This document shows positions 1-12,129 of a stretch of 64,000 nt of DNA, piece by piece (position 1 is the first letter of the stretch; every line of letters starts with the position of its first letter). Source of the stretch: Gonatopus flavifemur (lineage: Eukaryota > Arthropoda > Insecta > Hymenoptera > Dryinidae); assembly GCA_018340375.1 (NCBI GenBank), contig JAFFJZ010000001.1, positions 50,522,001 through 50,586,000 of the forward strand. Direction: 5' to 3'. The notes under the pieces were generated by a model, which ran no database searches, had not been told where the DNA came from, and worked only from the letters and a program-made list of their open reading frames with translations. A program made the translations under genes and the position numbers.

Positions 1-1682
1 TACGCCAATGCATCCCATGTAATTGAGTACTTTTGCCGTGCCAGAGGGAATTTATTCAACCTTATCGGATCACATTTGATCTCTGATGTTTTGAAAAATA
101 ATGAAACACAGTACTTCATTGTACATTTTATCAAATGGATGTAAAACTTGTTAAAATTTTTGTTTCCTCTTTTGATAAAATTCTCACAATCTTCCGTGGT
201 CGATGGGGAAAAGTAGTATGTTACTGTTTCATTGTGATTCAATAATTCAAAGTTGACCTAATTTTACAATTGAAACATATTCCTGAATTTTTCAGCAAAC
301 CAGGAGTGAATAATGTCTGTCTTCACCCACAAGTGTTTCAATAAATAACGAGGAACAAAGCGAAACGCTTATATTTCCTCCCTCTTCATTATTACATAAA
401 CAAGAACTAAGTGATTGAATGGAGTGGTAGAAGTAATTCGAAAGATTAAATATGAAAAATCAAATGTAATCCAATAAGATTCAACATGCGTCATGGAAAG
501 AAATTTGGAGACAGTTGATTGCGATATAGAAGACTGTTTTCAATAAAAATTTTATCGAAATTCTTCACAATATTTGATTAGAAATGAGTCAAAGAGTTAT
601 CCTGATATATGATTTTTTATATAATTTTCTGAAAATTTCATGTAATGGAAAGGCTTATGTATAATTTCAACATAGTTGTATCTTGTAAAATAATTGTATA
701 AAATTTATATAGAATTTGTATAAAATTTTCATATAGTTTTATGTGGGAAATACTTTTGTGATTCTCTGTATTCAGAATTTTTCAAAGTTATGAGTGAAAA
801 GCGATTATTCACAATCAGAGGTACATACACAATTTTATGATTAAAAACAGAACTTGAATTTTAACACAAAGTTGGGAAAATCTCCGCAATGCTTATCATT
901 ATAATGAATGAAAATTCCTATCCAAAAAATTTAATTCAAAGGAAAATAATTCTTTTCCTTCTCTTTCGACGTAATGATCCCTGTTCAAGAGTCAATTTTT
1001 TCTTTGTCGCCGCATGAAGTTTTTTTCTTTATATGATTCTCTTCTCCATCATCAGTTGAATGAGTTTTCTACGACGATTCAGCCCCCACTGCTCATCTAT
1101 GTTTCCATGCGTTCAAGACTCTTCTTCATTCGTGCTAAGTCGATACTTGTTTGAATTTATCTATATCAGGAACATATTGGCACCAGAATGTACCGTGAAT
1201 TCCTCTTACAAATCATCATCTCCAACACATATACTTACACCAATTTGAAATTAATTTGAAGAACACAATCCACCCAGAAAATTTATAGAAAAGCTTGAGA
1301 AAATTGTTCAGAAATTATAACAGTATTATGTTACATATTTGAGATTACGAGATGGATTAAGTTTCGTTACTAGCTCGCCTTACCGTTTCTTATAAATAAA
1401 TTGTATTCTTTGTGTCTTCGATATAGAGAGATACATAATACCGCTTCATCAAGGTGATTGAATTGCACTTGCTGTACATGAAGAGAAAACTCCACTAAAT
1501 TACGATAACTATACAGAAGGAGGAGTTGAAATTTGATTTTTTGTGGTTAGTATTCTGTATTTTGGAGATCTAATTACGCCTTTGAAAATACTTCAGGTAG
1601 ATTGATTGATGATATATTTTTAATAACTTATAAATACAGGATGGTAGTTTAACTTGATCAGTTGTACTTTTGACTACACTGT
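1..1682. other. AT-rich noncoding DNA
   Basis: No frame with gene-like composition is visible. The only local structure is a TA-rich patch at about 660-745 made of repeated ATAAAATTT and TATAGAATTT words. It resembles the patches at 17890-18035, 42900-43010 and 61378-61510 and may be an old dispersed repeat. I see nothing else. Confidence 0.6.
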
Positions 1683-1925
1683 AAAGAATGTGGGAAGTTT
1701 TTCTTCACATTCTTGGTGGATTTTGTCCCCTCGTCGTGAGGAAATTGTTTTTTCATTAAAAATGAGGGTTTTTCCCACCACTTAGTTCCCCCTTTGGGGA
1801 ACTATTTTGTTTCTTGAGTGTTGATGCCTCTATAAATGAAGGAGAAGTCCACCAAATTATGGTGAAAAATTCCCCATCTATAGAGGAACTTCGCTGCCAC
1901 AATTATTCTTCAGAGTGCACTTCAT
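1683..1925. repeat. Dispersed repeat, copy 1
   Basis: This stretch aligns by eye, with many changes, to 30736-30970. Shared blocks, in the same order, are the GGGAAGTTTTTCTTCA-like start, the TCCC..CGT.GGAAATTGTTTTTT segment, the GGAGAAGTCC-like segment and the GAGGAACTTCGCTGCCA-like end. The same order in the same orientation argues for common descent. No terminal inverted repeat or target duplication is clear, so the family type is unknown. Confidence 0.5.
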
Positions 1926-2869
1926 CGTAGAGAGATAGGATGTAACTGATGATGGTGGATTTGTGAAGCAAAACTTCAGTATGGTATACGAACACCACCC
2001 ATTGCACTTCTCTATTTTTTTACAAAAAAGAAAAAAAATTGATTTCTCAAAACCCCTCATCAGCTAGTTTTGTACAATGAGGTGATCAAAAGTCCCACTC
2101 CTCTCCTTGCTTTCAGTAACATTCCATGGCTGAGGAATTTGTGATTGCCTTATTTGAATGCGATAACAAACTCATCACCCTTGTTAATATCAAACAACTA
2201 TAAAGCGAATAATTGAAATAATTTTTGTAATCTTCTGCAAGACTTGAGTAACAAACAATTGCATTCAAGTCTGATATGTAAATTATGAATTATCAGATGA
2301 ATATTTTCATAGAATCCAAGAAATCGTTTGATACATCAGATGTTTAGAGTTGAAGAAACGTAGCACACTTATGTTACTTGTGACATTCTCAACTGTCTCC
2401 ATAAACAGAAAACAGTACCAATTTCCTTAGATAAATATAACCGAATCAGCTAATTGGGCTGTCATAACAGTTTATCGAATCTCGCGAGCTTTGTTAGCTA
2501 CGTTGATTACAGCAATAAAGCTAATCAGTTATGGTATCCAATTAGTTAGGGAAACTGTATTCATGCGACAAATCAAGTGTCGATATCGGGGTATGCAAGC
2601 TTTTGTGATTGACACACTACCTGAAGTGGGCGTATAAATTCGCAATAACTTTATTCTAATAGATAAGATCATGAAAAGATCTTTCATTAAACGTCATTTA
2701 AATTCTTCAAAGATCCTCTGAACAATTGTCCAATCTCCTTTAGAAATACCGAGATTTCGCCAATTCGTAACCGAACGAAATTTTCAAATTCATGAAGATT
2801 TGTTTGAATGAACTAGATTTCAACTTTGAGCAGTCCTAATGTTTCCTTTATACTCAATCGATCGAAAAC
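1926..2869. other. Noncoding DNA with one imperfect dyad
   Basis: No gene is visible. An imperfect inverted repeat lies at 2450-2478 and 2525-2552 (CTAATTGGGCTGTCATAAC against GTTATGGTATCCAATTAG) with a loop of roughly 50 bases. It could be a decayed hairpin element or a regulatory dyad, and nothing else distinguishes these cases. Confidence 0.4.
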
Positions 2870-3090
2870 GGCTTAAACTGACGCGAGAAAGAAGAAGATT
2901 GAACGGATCCTTCCATTGGAGATCGTCAGTCTTTTGACCCACTGATCCGATTCATCGTCACACGCTCCACTGGCTCCTTCCCCACTTTCAACCCTCTCTC
3001 GGTCTGTAAAATACCGGGTAACCGGAAGATGGCGCCGGGCATTGGGGCGCCAGATTCGTTCCTATCAACAACGCTATAGGTACTCCCTGT
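2870..3090 (+). promoter_or_regulatory. GC-rich candidate promoter block
   Basis: This block is clearly GC-richer than its surroundings. At 3021-3036 it carries ACCGGAAGATGGCGCC, which joins an ETS-type core (CCGGAAG) to a YY1/Pho-type core (AAGATGGCG). Both motifs are known from TATA-less promoters of animal genes. It lies about 1.1 kb upstream of the candidate first coding exon at 4189 on the same strand, so it may be that gene's promoter with the 5' UTR between them. No TATA box or initiator can be assigned with certainty. It could instead be an enhancer. Confidence 0.4.
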
Positions 3091-4188
3091 ACAAAAGGTA
3101 TTTCAAGATTTTCATTTCAGAAATCCAGAAATTCCACTTCTCCAGTCATGATTCATGTTATTCTCTGAACTGAATTTCATTCGATGTAATATATTTCCTT
3201 TCCGACTTCGACACTTCACTTGATATATCTTCGAATCAAATTGACATGAATGAAACTTGCAAATCAGAGTATAAATCTTTAATTTTGTGCAGAAAATTTG
3301 CATTGCACGGGAAGAAACGATACCTCAAATATATTCGATCATTCTAAACTAACGTTAAAAAATGAGAATGAAGCAAAACATTCTCTGAGGTTCACACTGT
3401 TGAAAATAATATAAAATTTTGTATCAAGAATGATATTAAATTCCATAACAAGCTGAGATACAGCTTTTCGTGTTGTAATGATATAAAATTATCCTTAAAA
3501 GATTTCATATCAATTTGAAGAAATTTTGTACTGACTTTTCTAATAGTGCAGAATTCGATTTTACATCTCCCGAAGGTGTGGGAACGGATAATAAGATTTT
3601 CAGATGCACACAATTACCGCAAAATCACCAATGAACCATCTTTCAGGACCTCATCCTCATGCAGTTCGTAATTTTCATTCCTTCTGAGCATATTATCAAA
3701 GAATTTGACAAACAAAATCACTGATACCTGCCAATTTTTTTTTTATACACGTGGACAAAATGGCGTAAGAGAGTTTAGTTTCCATATTTGACTATTGTAG
3801 GTTCTCTTTCAGCTGCAGGAAGAGTAAAATTTCACTCTGAAACATATAGAGAGAATCTATATGAATTTAGCAATTGTTCACTTGAACGAATAAAGTTGGT
3901 ACTTCATCACACGTACGGATGAATGCTCGGTTGCGATCCAGATCGAGCAACTTCAATGCCACAGCATAAGCAGAGGTGTGATAAATTGCTAGGAGAAATA
4001 GTTAATTGAAAGGAGAGGACGAGATGAATGAATCGAGGAAACAAGAAAAGTACGGGTTCGTGATAATACGAAAAATGAACGTTCGTGGAATAACATCTGT
4101 TCTGTATCTCGTGAATGTTTATACCGATAACTAACTTTGTTATTCGAAGTATTGAATAGTGGGATTTATAAAAGAAATCGCAAAGAAC
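3091..4188 (+). other. Possible 5' UTR or upstream noncoding DNA
   Basis: No coding segment is seen. If the block at 2870-3090 is a promoter, this interval would be 5' UTR, with or without an intron. It contains several short upstream ATGs, including one in a GAGATGAATGAATCG context near 4021. An in-frame TGA at 4153 precedes the ATG used for the exon at 4189. Confidence 0.35.
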
Positions 4189-4282
4189 ATGTTGACTCGT
4201 TGGAAGAGCAAGGACAAGAGTTCGAGCAAGAGTTCTTCGGGGAGCAGCACTGGCAAGAAGAAAAGGAAATTCGGCAGGGAAG
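4189..4282 (+). CDS. Candidate first coding exon, basic Ser/Lys-rich N-terminus
   Basis: The reading starts at an ATG at 4189 with A at -3, after an in-frame TGA at 4153. It encodes MLTRWKSKDK followed by a serine-rich linker and a basic cluster GKKKRKFGRE at residues 22-31. The exon then meets a plausible donor, GAAG|GTAGGA, between 4282 and 4283, leaving phase 1. Unspliced, the frame runs to a TGA at about 4338 (49 codons). Base composition is much GC-richer than the flanks, and AGC/AAG codons dominate, as in real insect exons. The KKKRK cluster could bind nuclear import factors, acidic lipids or RNA. I do not recognise the protein, and no downstream exon could be joined with confidence. 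It could be an alternative 5' exon of a large gene lying to the right. Confidence 0.6.
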
Positions 4283-5315
4283 GTAGGATTTTTCTATTTA
4301 AGCCTCTGAATAGTTATTTGAATTATTGTTACTGTTGAATCATTTTCACGCACAGCATTCGTGTAATCTTATACAATTCTAGGGAGATTAAGAGCAAGAG
4401 TTTGATATCAATATAACAATGGGTTCAACCGTGTGTCTCATTTTCATGCCTCAATCAGGCTTTGCTTTACTGTTGTTGTGCGACTGTTTTGATATTGATT
4501 TGATTCTAAGCTAATGTTGAATTTACGCACGGATAAATCAACTATTCACGTGTATAAGATTTACACATGGCATATCAAATTTTCGTATGGCAATTTAGAT
4601 ACCAGATGAAAAGAAAATATCATTCACAGTTGTTGAAAATATTAGTTATTGGGACAAAATTAATTAACAAGAATATGTACCCACAAATGCTTGTATAAAA
4701 GTAAACTGATGGAGGAGAGAATTTTATTATTACGGTGTATTGTTATGAAGCACAATCTGTAAAAGTAAGGGACGGTATTGTTCATTGAATGAGACTTTTT
4801 TATTGGAAAGCTTATTTTTATTGTAATCAAGCTTTATGAATACTTTGGATAAAGAATTTCATTACATTTTTTTTTCAATTACCCAGTTTATTGGGATGAA
4901 TATTGCTGGATGAGGTACTTCAGGGTATGTTTTGATTTCATTCCAACACCTGTTCCTTTTCACATCGAGAAAAAGCTCAGCACGTCAAAGCTTTTACGTA
5001 GAGAGTTTTTGTGTTAGGATCTTTCAGACTGATGTTTAATAATCCAGTCCTTTTGCATTTAGGAAGGCCTTATTGTTCTGAAGTACGAATAGGGCTTCAA
5101 ACATATTATGATTTTAATCATTTCTCTCGGCGATTCATTGGAAATGAGAAAAAATTCAGAGGGAGGATAGGTTTCCAATGTATGAAAACAGTTGAAGAAA
5201 AATTTCATGATTCGGACGTACCCTAGAAACATGCCATATTTACGACGTGACTCCCAAATGATATCATCATGATCTTTGATGACGTCATTGCAATCCCAAT
5301 TGAACATCCCCAGAT
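4283..5315. other. Noncoding DNA, start of putative first intron
   Basis: AT-rich sequence with no coding or repeat signal that I can support. If the exon at 4189-4282 is real, this is the beginning of its downstream intron. Confidence 0.4.
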
Positions 5316-5543
5316 GTGCAGGATCGCAAAATTCGCATGCTGATTCAGGTTTCTACTAAAGAGCCCCTTGGGTCCACATCAGAACCTGGCGGGATAACAC
5401 TGGTTCTGAGCGGGAACTCGATTTGTCCCCGGTGGAAACTCAATCCACGTTCGAAGTTCGGAATCCTGTTCATTTGGGAATCTCCAACTGGGACTTTTGA
5501 TGCCGTTGTGGTGAAATCATGGGTACGTTATCACGAATCATGA
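5316..5543 (+). other. GC-richer block of unknown origin with an open frame
   Basis: This block has balanced base composition and stays open on the plus strand for 75 codons. The frame contains PLGSTSEPGG and GNSICPRWKLNP-like stretches but matches no domain I know. It is not palindromic. It could be an exon fragment, a decayed transposon coding segment or a piece of an unrecognised repeat. No clear AG acceptor and GT donor pair frames it, so I do not call it an exon. Confidence 0.25.
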
Positions 5544-5775
5544 TAATGTTTCTTGGATATATTTTGAAGGAGCTTATCCACGAACTTAATCACTATAAAC
5601 AACATGAATAATTCAATAATCATCCACGCGGAAAAATTCGATTGAATTGTGATGGAATTGCTGTCGGGATTCAGTTTTACATAGCGAAAAAAACATTGTG
5701 GACAGAAGTAAACATCAATCCATCAATCATTTCCATACATGGAGGAGAAAGGAATTCCTTGTGGCAGCGAAATCT

Positions 5776-5939
5776 AATCCCGAATGAAAACAAATCGGGC
5801 TGGTAGAGATCATTGGGCGATGAATAATTATCCGAGTATGGCACTCATATGTCTCCAGGGACTTATAAGAAACTACAAAAACTTGGACCATTCATCGCCC
5901 AGTGATCTCTACCAGACCAATTTGTTTCCACTCGGGATT
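5776..5939. mobile_element. Hairpin element with 50-bp arms
   Basis: The arms at 5776-5825 and 5890-5939 are inverted copies of each other with about 90% identity by eye (AATCCCGAATGAAAACAAAT against ATTTGTTTCCACTCGGGATT), with a 64-base loop. The structure fits a foldback miniature inverted-repeat element. A target duplication could not be fixed. It sits directly left of another palindromic element. Confidence 0.7.
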
Positions 5940-5944
5940 TTACT

Positions 5945-6114
5945 AGGTTTCTTTTACTGGAGCAGCAAATTTTTTGCTGTGATAGCAAATAGTTTGCTAT
6001 CACAGTAATCTTGTTGGCCGTGGGAGCGGATTTTTTAGTTAGCTTGGCAAGAAAATTTGTTGTTCTGTGTATAATACCTTGATTTGCTGTGTCAGCAATT
6101 TTTTTTTCTCCGTG
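5945..6114. mobile_element. CACGGAG-type miniature element, left end decayed
   Basis: The right end is TTTTTTTTCTCCGTG followed by TA. Just inside is GATTTGCTGTGTCAGCAA. The expected mirrored left end is only weakly present (AGCAGCAAATTT near 5961-5972). An internal perfect dyad at about 5969-6004 (TGCTGTGATAGCAAA and TTTGCTATCACAG) adds a second hairpin. The family is assigned from the right terminus, which is shared with the elements at 40253, 45609 and others. Confidence 0.55.
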
Positions 6115-6369
6115 TACTAACGTGGAAACTTGGAGACGACTCGATACTTTTTAGTGTGAAGTTAATATGGCGAAATATCAACCCTTTCAAATGTTGCTGA
6201 ACTTTGAATCGTTTATTGAAACGAATTGGTAATCGAATAAGGGAATTTTCGGCTTTTGAAGACCCCAAATTTTGCAGTATATTCCTTGAATGATGTCTCC
6301 AGTTCCAAGTAATCAATCCCAAAAGATAGACACTCATGATTTTTCAGATTTGATGAGTTTGAATTTGCG

Positions 6370-6571
6370 TTTCAAGCAGGTCTGTTACTATAGCGCCTAC
6401 AAAAACAATTAGCTAAAAGAGCAAGAAAAATGATTGACGCAACTACATTTTTCTGCTGACATAAACAAATGTGTTAACAGAACTAACGTCTTAGCTTCTG
6501 GAGTGAATATTTTTGCAAGGACAACAGATTTCTTTGTAGGCGCTATAGTAGCAAACCATTCTTTCTCCGTG
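6370..6571. mobile_element. CACGGAG-type miniature element, left tip decayed
   Basis: The right end is CTTTCTCCGTG followed by CA. Subterminal arms TTACTATAGCGCCTACAAA (from 6385) and TTTGTAGGCGCTATAGTAG (to 6551) are nearly perfect inverted copies. The outer bases of the left end have diverged, so the left boundary is approximate. Confidence 0.6.
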
Positions 6572-9500
6572 CAGATGGTTTCTTCCAAGAATTCTTTGGA
6601 ACTTTTTTGATTTCTAAACCACACGAAATCTAATCGTTGCCTAATTCTCAGTACATAGGTTTATTCTGTAAATCTAAACGTATGTTCATCAATTTTCGCA
6701 GATTTTGTAACCACTTTTTATACGTGTAATCATGGCTAAACCCGAATTCGTAGACCGTGCTGAAAAGGTTAAAATTCATTGGAGAAAATCCATAGTTTTC
6801 ATCAATCACCAGAAATGTTGAATTTTCTCCAAATTTTGTTTCCAAATTCACAAAGAAATTTTCCACAGTGTATTTACCGAATTCAATTATGTAGAATGAG
6901 AAGTACAATCCATATTTCATTGATACAAGAACATACAGATTGATCAACGGTTCATCTCTCAAGAAGGTTGAACGAATCCATACCTTGCACGAGAATTGTG
7001 TACATTATCAAATCAAATGATTCTCCAACAATTTTGGAGTAACTGGATAATACTTGCATTAATCCCTCTTCAAGATCTTAATGGTCTTTCACATCCTCCT
7101 TGAGCTTTAGGCTTACAAACTATCTTATATCCTGGTTTAATCTACTTTGTACACTAGTCTTATCACTAATTTATCCTTGTGGTTTTGCTCGTTTCCTCCG
7201 TTTCTCTGCTTCTCTTATTTCTCTACCACTCTTACTTCGTGGTGAAAAATTAAATGGAATTCTCTCTTAACTTGAATTATTCCTCTCCACCTTTCAACTC
7301 CCAGACTCTACCTTTTCTTGTTCTATTTCCTTCTTGTGACAAATTGTTCCCTAGTTTTGTTGCATTCCTTCATGTTTATTCTTCGACCTCTCTCACAGGA
7401 AATAAAATTCACTGCAAATTCCAATGAAATGATTTGTACGATACATTCATGCATCTTCTTCCTGGTAGATACACAACGATATCCATGTTCGATAAATCGG
7501 GGGAAGATCGACAGCAAAGACAAGCTGAATACCCGTTCTCAAGTCAAGATTGTACCGAGTCAAGTATACATTTTTTTGCAATTGATGACTCAGATTTGCA
7601 AATGAAAAATAGGTTTTTGACCTCCGGAAAACCATTTTGATTGTCCTTCAAAAATGAATTTTCTCAAACTCCAGAGTCCGTATTCCACTTTGAGGATATT
7701 TGAATGAATTATGAGATTTACGTTTCATTCGAATGTCATGAACCTACATGAGAGCACTTATGATCCCCTCTTCATTCATCGTTCCAATAATTTGACCTAA
7801 AAACTGTTGATTGAGAAAATCATTCTCCGAGCATCTATCGAATTGTGAGATTTGAATACTAATCGCACCAAGCTCTGGTATGTCTTTCAGATATTGATCC
7901 AACTGTTGAAAACGAATAAACGCCTTATGTTTCAAATCATATTTCATAGTTGCTACTCAAAGGTATCAAAAAAATAGAACCGCGTTGTTGTAGAACAGAT
8001 TCATTTGTATATTTTATGAAACTTCTGTAATAACTTGATTATTCATTGAACACTGTGTGAATTTCATTGCAAAAATTAATTTGGTCAAGTGTTTCGATTA
8101 GTCATGAATACAAACACATGAGGTGTAATGGAATTTTCTAATGACGTGCCAAGAGTTTCTTTAACAGTAGTCGAATATTATGATGCAATAAAATCACCTT
8201 CCGTTGTTTCTGTTAGCGATTGTTTGATATTTCTCGAATAACATTTAATGCAAATCAATTACATGTGGTCCACAATGCTCAACAGTAGTTGTTTGTTTAG
8301 GTTGTAGCAGCTCTCAATATACAACGTCCTTTACATCCCACCGTATACATTACATCAACTTGCTTCCATGAATTTTGTGTTTGGGAGTTGATGTCGTTGG
8401 TTTACCTAAATCTATCCACCATTTTCTGGGCTCAGAACTAACATGATATATATGTTTTCCATCTTCTGTTACCGTTTAATACATAAATTGTCTCTTCTTT
8501 TGACGAGAAAGCAATAAAGTTCAAATGGTGGAACAATTCTGAATATTCAATTCTGATAATTAATGTGAAATCTATTTTTCTTCTTTCCGAATTTTTCCCA
8601 TTATGTGCAAACATTCAATGCTTCAGTCAATTGTTGGAGTATTTCAGTTGAATCATCTTCAATCATCAATAGTGTCTACAATGCGGCATTTTCGAATTTT
8701 CTTTGATTGATCTGAGTGTTTCTTTCTTACAAATGAAAATCATCAGTTCAAAATCGTTAAAACTAGGACTTGAATATTTTATTTGATGGAGGAAATTCAG
8801 TTAAAGTCCCTAAGATGAATCAGTAAGCTTGGACGACGATTTTGTTCGTCAGATCACCCTGTAAAATAGGACATTGCTTCATTTTAGACGAAATGAACTT
8901 TCTTCGGTGGAACCCTTTCTCCGCAAACGGGAAGGGAATTTTTGCAACAACTCTAAGTAACTCCCCTCTCACGATACGATGATAATCAACTTGAAGGAAT
9001 GAGTGTTATGAAGATTTTGCGAGGATTTTTGTTAACGTATTTATCGAGGCCTTTCTTTCACACAGTATATGTCTCGGCATAGAAACAAGTTATGTAACTG
9101 TTAACAAATGAGGCGTCGTTATTTTATACGAAGATAATTCAGAAGAATTCTTCAGAATCTCACACGGTGAAGTTTCGATTACTTCTAGTACTGGAGATTG
9201 AAATATTTCCTCGCGTTGTTTAATGCTTCCTTTATTACTGCTATGTAGAGATAAAACGTGGTAAGCCGTATCCACGATCCGATAATATAGTATCGCATCG
9301 TATAAAATTATCTGGAACTGCACAAAAAGTACATAAAGCGTTATTTGAAACCGTTGAAAATCGATTGAATTCTCTTAAAAAACTGAACATTCCGTATCAA
9401 TGTGAGTTTTATATTCTCCCAGAAATCCTCCATACGCATTAGCTTTCCTCTTTACACTGAAAAAACTGACACGATAAATGTCTTTTTCCATACTCAGATT

Positions 9501-9985
9501 AGTAATTCTGTCACTCACCATATAGCTCCAAATACAGATAGAATGAAACTGTGAAGCGTGGAATCCTACTGGCACTAGAAGTTCACCCCATTCGGGGTGG
9601 AGAGAGACAAGGGTCGTATTTACATTCGCTCACTTCCCATGAGAAATCCTGCAATCCCATACAGTACATTAATTTCTATGAAAGAAGTATTGTTCCATTG
9701 AATGCTTATTAAATTTCACGTGCAATTACTTGATTACTCAAAAGGTTGTTTTAGAAAATCATTTTGGAAAATTTTTTTGATTCTTGAATACAAACATGGC
9801 ATAAGTGAAAATGTAGGATGAAGTACAATATGTTGTAAAATAGAATATTCGGAGTGATTGTTACTTTTTGTTGTAATCATAAGAGGATGTTGGAATCAAC
9901 TTGGACATATGATAACTTTTGAGGAATGGAAAAATGAAAACTGGCACATTCAAGGCTTTGTTCGGGCCCCAGTTGAAGTCGTCTG
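6572..9985. other. Noncoding DNA, no supported gene
   Basis: This 3.4-kb stretch is AT-rich. It has short chance frames on both strands, including a 104-codon minus frame at 6648-6962, without recognisable domains. A pyrimidine-rich plus strand occurs at about 7190-7325. A solo terminus CACTGAAAAAACTGAC at 9455, preceded by TA, may be one end of a decayed CACTGAG-type element. I see nothing else. Confidence 0.5.
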
Positions 9986-10137
9986 CCCTAGTAGAAATGC
10001 TCTAGTCATTGACGAGTTTTGTAACGCTTAACTAGCCAAGAACTAGACACTTGCAAGGGCCTCGTAGGTTTCTGATGAGGTACTTGTCAGTGTCTAGTAT
10101 CTGGTTAGTCAATAGTTAGGACATTTCTACTTGGATG
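9986..10137. mobile_element. Palindromic miniature element (CCCTAGTAGAAATG type)
   Basis: The left arm starts CCCTAGTAGAAATGCTCTAG and the right arm reads CATTTCTACTTGGATGGG, its mirror with few changes. Both arms continue inward with ATTGAC and CTAGACAC. A related left end occurs at 10518 (CCCTAGTAGTGATTCTTC with ATTGACGAG and GTAACGCT following). No target duplication is clear. Confidence 0.6.
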
Positions 10138-10220
10138 GGCTCAAACAGGGTGTTAGATAGCCCACTTTTCAATCGAGAAAATTTCTTTCCGAGTTTTTGC
10201 ACTTTTTCCTTACCGATTAA

Positions 10221-10422
10221 ATGAAGCTGAAACTAGCGGGCACGAGCTAGCTACGGATTGATGTAACTTTTGATAGAATTGTTTTTTGAAATATTTGAGT
10301 AGCTGAATCACATATTTGAAAGCCACTCAATCAATTTTTGGTATAAAAAATATTCGAATTCAGTGCAATTGAAACTTGCATCAGTTCACTGCTAGCTTCG
10401 CCGCCGCTAACTCCAGCTTCAT
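10221..10422. mobile_element. Mutator-like miniature element, copy 1
   Basis: The termini are ATGAAGCTGAAACTAGCGGG and, on the other strand, ATGAAGCTGGAGTTAGCGGC. They form arms of about 35 bp that continue with a GAGCTAGC/GAAGCTAGC block. The body resembles the copy at 29636-29841 in arms and spacing. Flanking 9-mers ACCGATTAA and AGCAATTCA agree at 6 of 9 positions, consistent with an old 9-bp target duplication. The better-kept copy supports the assignment. Confidence 0.65.
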
Positions 10423-10517
10423 AGCAATTCATATCTCTCATCACAACAAATTCTCATTTAAATAATATGTTAGGCGGTGAAAGGTTAACTGTATACATCT
10501 TGAAAAACGTCAATCCT

Positions 10518-10624
10518 TCACCCTAGTAGTGATTCTTCAAGTATTGACGAGACACGTAACGCTGAATCGAAGACAAACCAGACTCGCAAGGTGTTGGTAA
10601 GTGCATTTCAGCGTTACATGCCTT
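10518..10624. repeat. Imperfect hairpin related to the 9986 element
   Basis: It begins with CCCTAGTAG and shares ATTGACGAG and GTAACGCT words with the element at 9986. Internal arms CACGTAACGCTGAATC (about 10552) and CATTTCAGCGTTACATG (about 10604-10620) are inverted. It may be a truncated relative whose right side was replaced or interrupted by the element that follows. Confidence 0.45.
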
Positions 10625-10859
10625 CCCGAGTCAAAAATAAGTGAAACCTGATTTAACTCTAATTCGTCGCGTATTATAGAGTAAATAAGGTTTGATTCCA
10701 TTCTTTGCTCTGATCTCGCCCTGTTCTCAACCTGATCTTGCTCTTAACATTGTCATTCAACCTTATGTTAACCTTTTTCCGACCCGATTAAACTCTGGAT
10801 CCGTTACGCATTACGGAGTTGATTAAGCTTTAAAAAGTATTACAATTTTTCGACTCGGG
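10625..10859. mobile_element. Miniature element with CCCGAGTC termini
   Basis: The left end is CCCGAGTCAAAAATAAG and the mirrored right end is CCCGAGTCGAAAAATTG. Further inside, TTTAACTCTAATTCGTCGCG and its partner near 10785-10820 (ACTCTGGATCCGTTACGCAT) also show inverted similarity. No matching target duplication was found, so the transposase family is open. Confidence 0.5.
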
Positions 10860-12129
10860 TTATCAATGCTTAGGGCTTAACTACTTCAATTGTCGTTTCT
10901 TTTTATTATTATAATAATGATCCATGGAAACGGATCACACAAGGGTTCTGGATTAGATGTTCAATGCTGGAAAAACCTGATGCTAATCTGAAATCCAAGA
11001 TTATTTATAAACAGCAAGAAATGAAACCAACTTTTGTGTCGCAATTTTGACTTGAAACGAGCTACTGAAGCTTTGAATTTCCAAACAAAGAATTCAAGCG
11101 TGATATTTAATCGAAGAAAAAAAATGAGAGCATCTCCCTATGATCCAATTTATTCGTAATGCTAATGAGGGAATTTATCGATATATTTCAATAAATCTAC
11201 ATATCTACCAAAGCAATTCTGTCAAAGGTTTTCGATAAATAATTTATCCTCCTTTTCGTAGGGCGACAAATTGAACTCCCGTATGTTGTATTCACGAACA
11301 TTCCCTTTGAGCAAATTCCGAGTTTCGGGTTTCAGTTCCAAAGTTGAAATCATTCGATCACGCGCGAGTTTGTAGCCGACTTAACGAAGCAAATTTCAAT
11401 GTTTGCGGAATAGCGACAGCAAAGCGTTGTCGAAAATGACGTCGCTGTCTCGAATGTCCCAAACTGGGTATCTCATTAAATTCACAAACTTGTCCCAGCG
11501 TAATCCTAAACACCCCAAATACATGGAAATCCATCATTTCATCATTTTGGAGAAAAAATGAACTTTGATATTACAAAATTTTGTTCTGAATTCTTTAATT
11601 GTCGGATGGAACAGATTGTTCTAATTTCCCTTCGACGAATCCCTTGATTTTCAATAGAAAAAAATTTGAATTAATTTATTTCCTGAAATCTACAACGATT
11701 GAATTCATCGTTTAGTGGGGAAAATTTTGATTTTTATATCATTAAACGAATAATAAATTTCTTATCTCTCCAAACCAATTTGGAACTCTTGGAAGATCCA
11801 AATATTCGATTTCTGGTCTAATAATACGTAATCTTAAATCCCGGTAATGAAGGAGCAGAGTGACCTGACGTTAATTAAAAATCAAGACCGAGGAGAAAAC
11901 TCCGGGGGTAATTGAAAATCCAGCCTCGATTTTCCTTGATTCCTTTTGTATCCATTACCGTTGAAGAACTGTCAAAGACAGCTATGCGGATGGATTTCAT
12001 CTTTTTTCCTTTCAAAAGTGATCTTTATTGGAGGAACGGAATATCTTTCGTAAACGATTTCAAATTAGAATTGATGAATGAATATATGTTGCTTCATGTG
12101 AATTCGTTTATAATGTGAATATTATTGTA
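10860..12129. other. Noncoding DNA, part GC-richer
   Basis: No exon is supported. The segment 11260-11475 is GC-richer and has many CG dinucleotides (for example ATCACGCGCGAG and GCGTTGTCGAAAATGACGTC). It could be a conserved noncoding or regulatory element, but this cannot be shown from one sequence. Confidence 0.4.
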
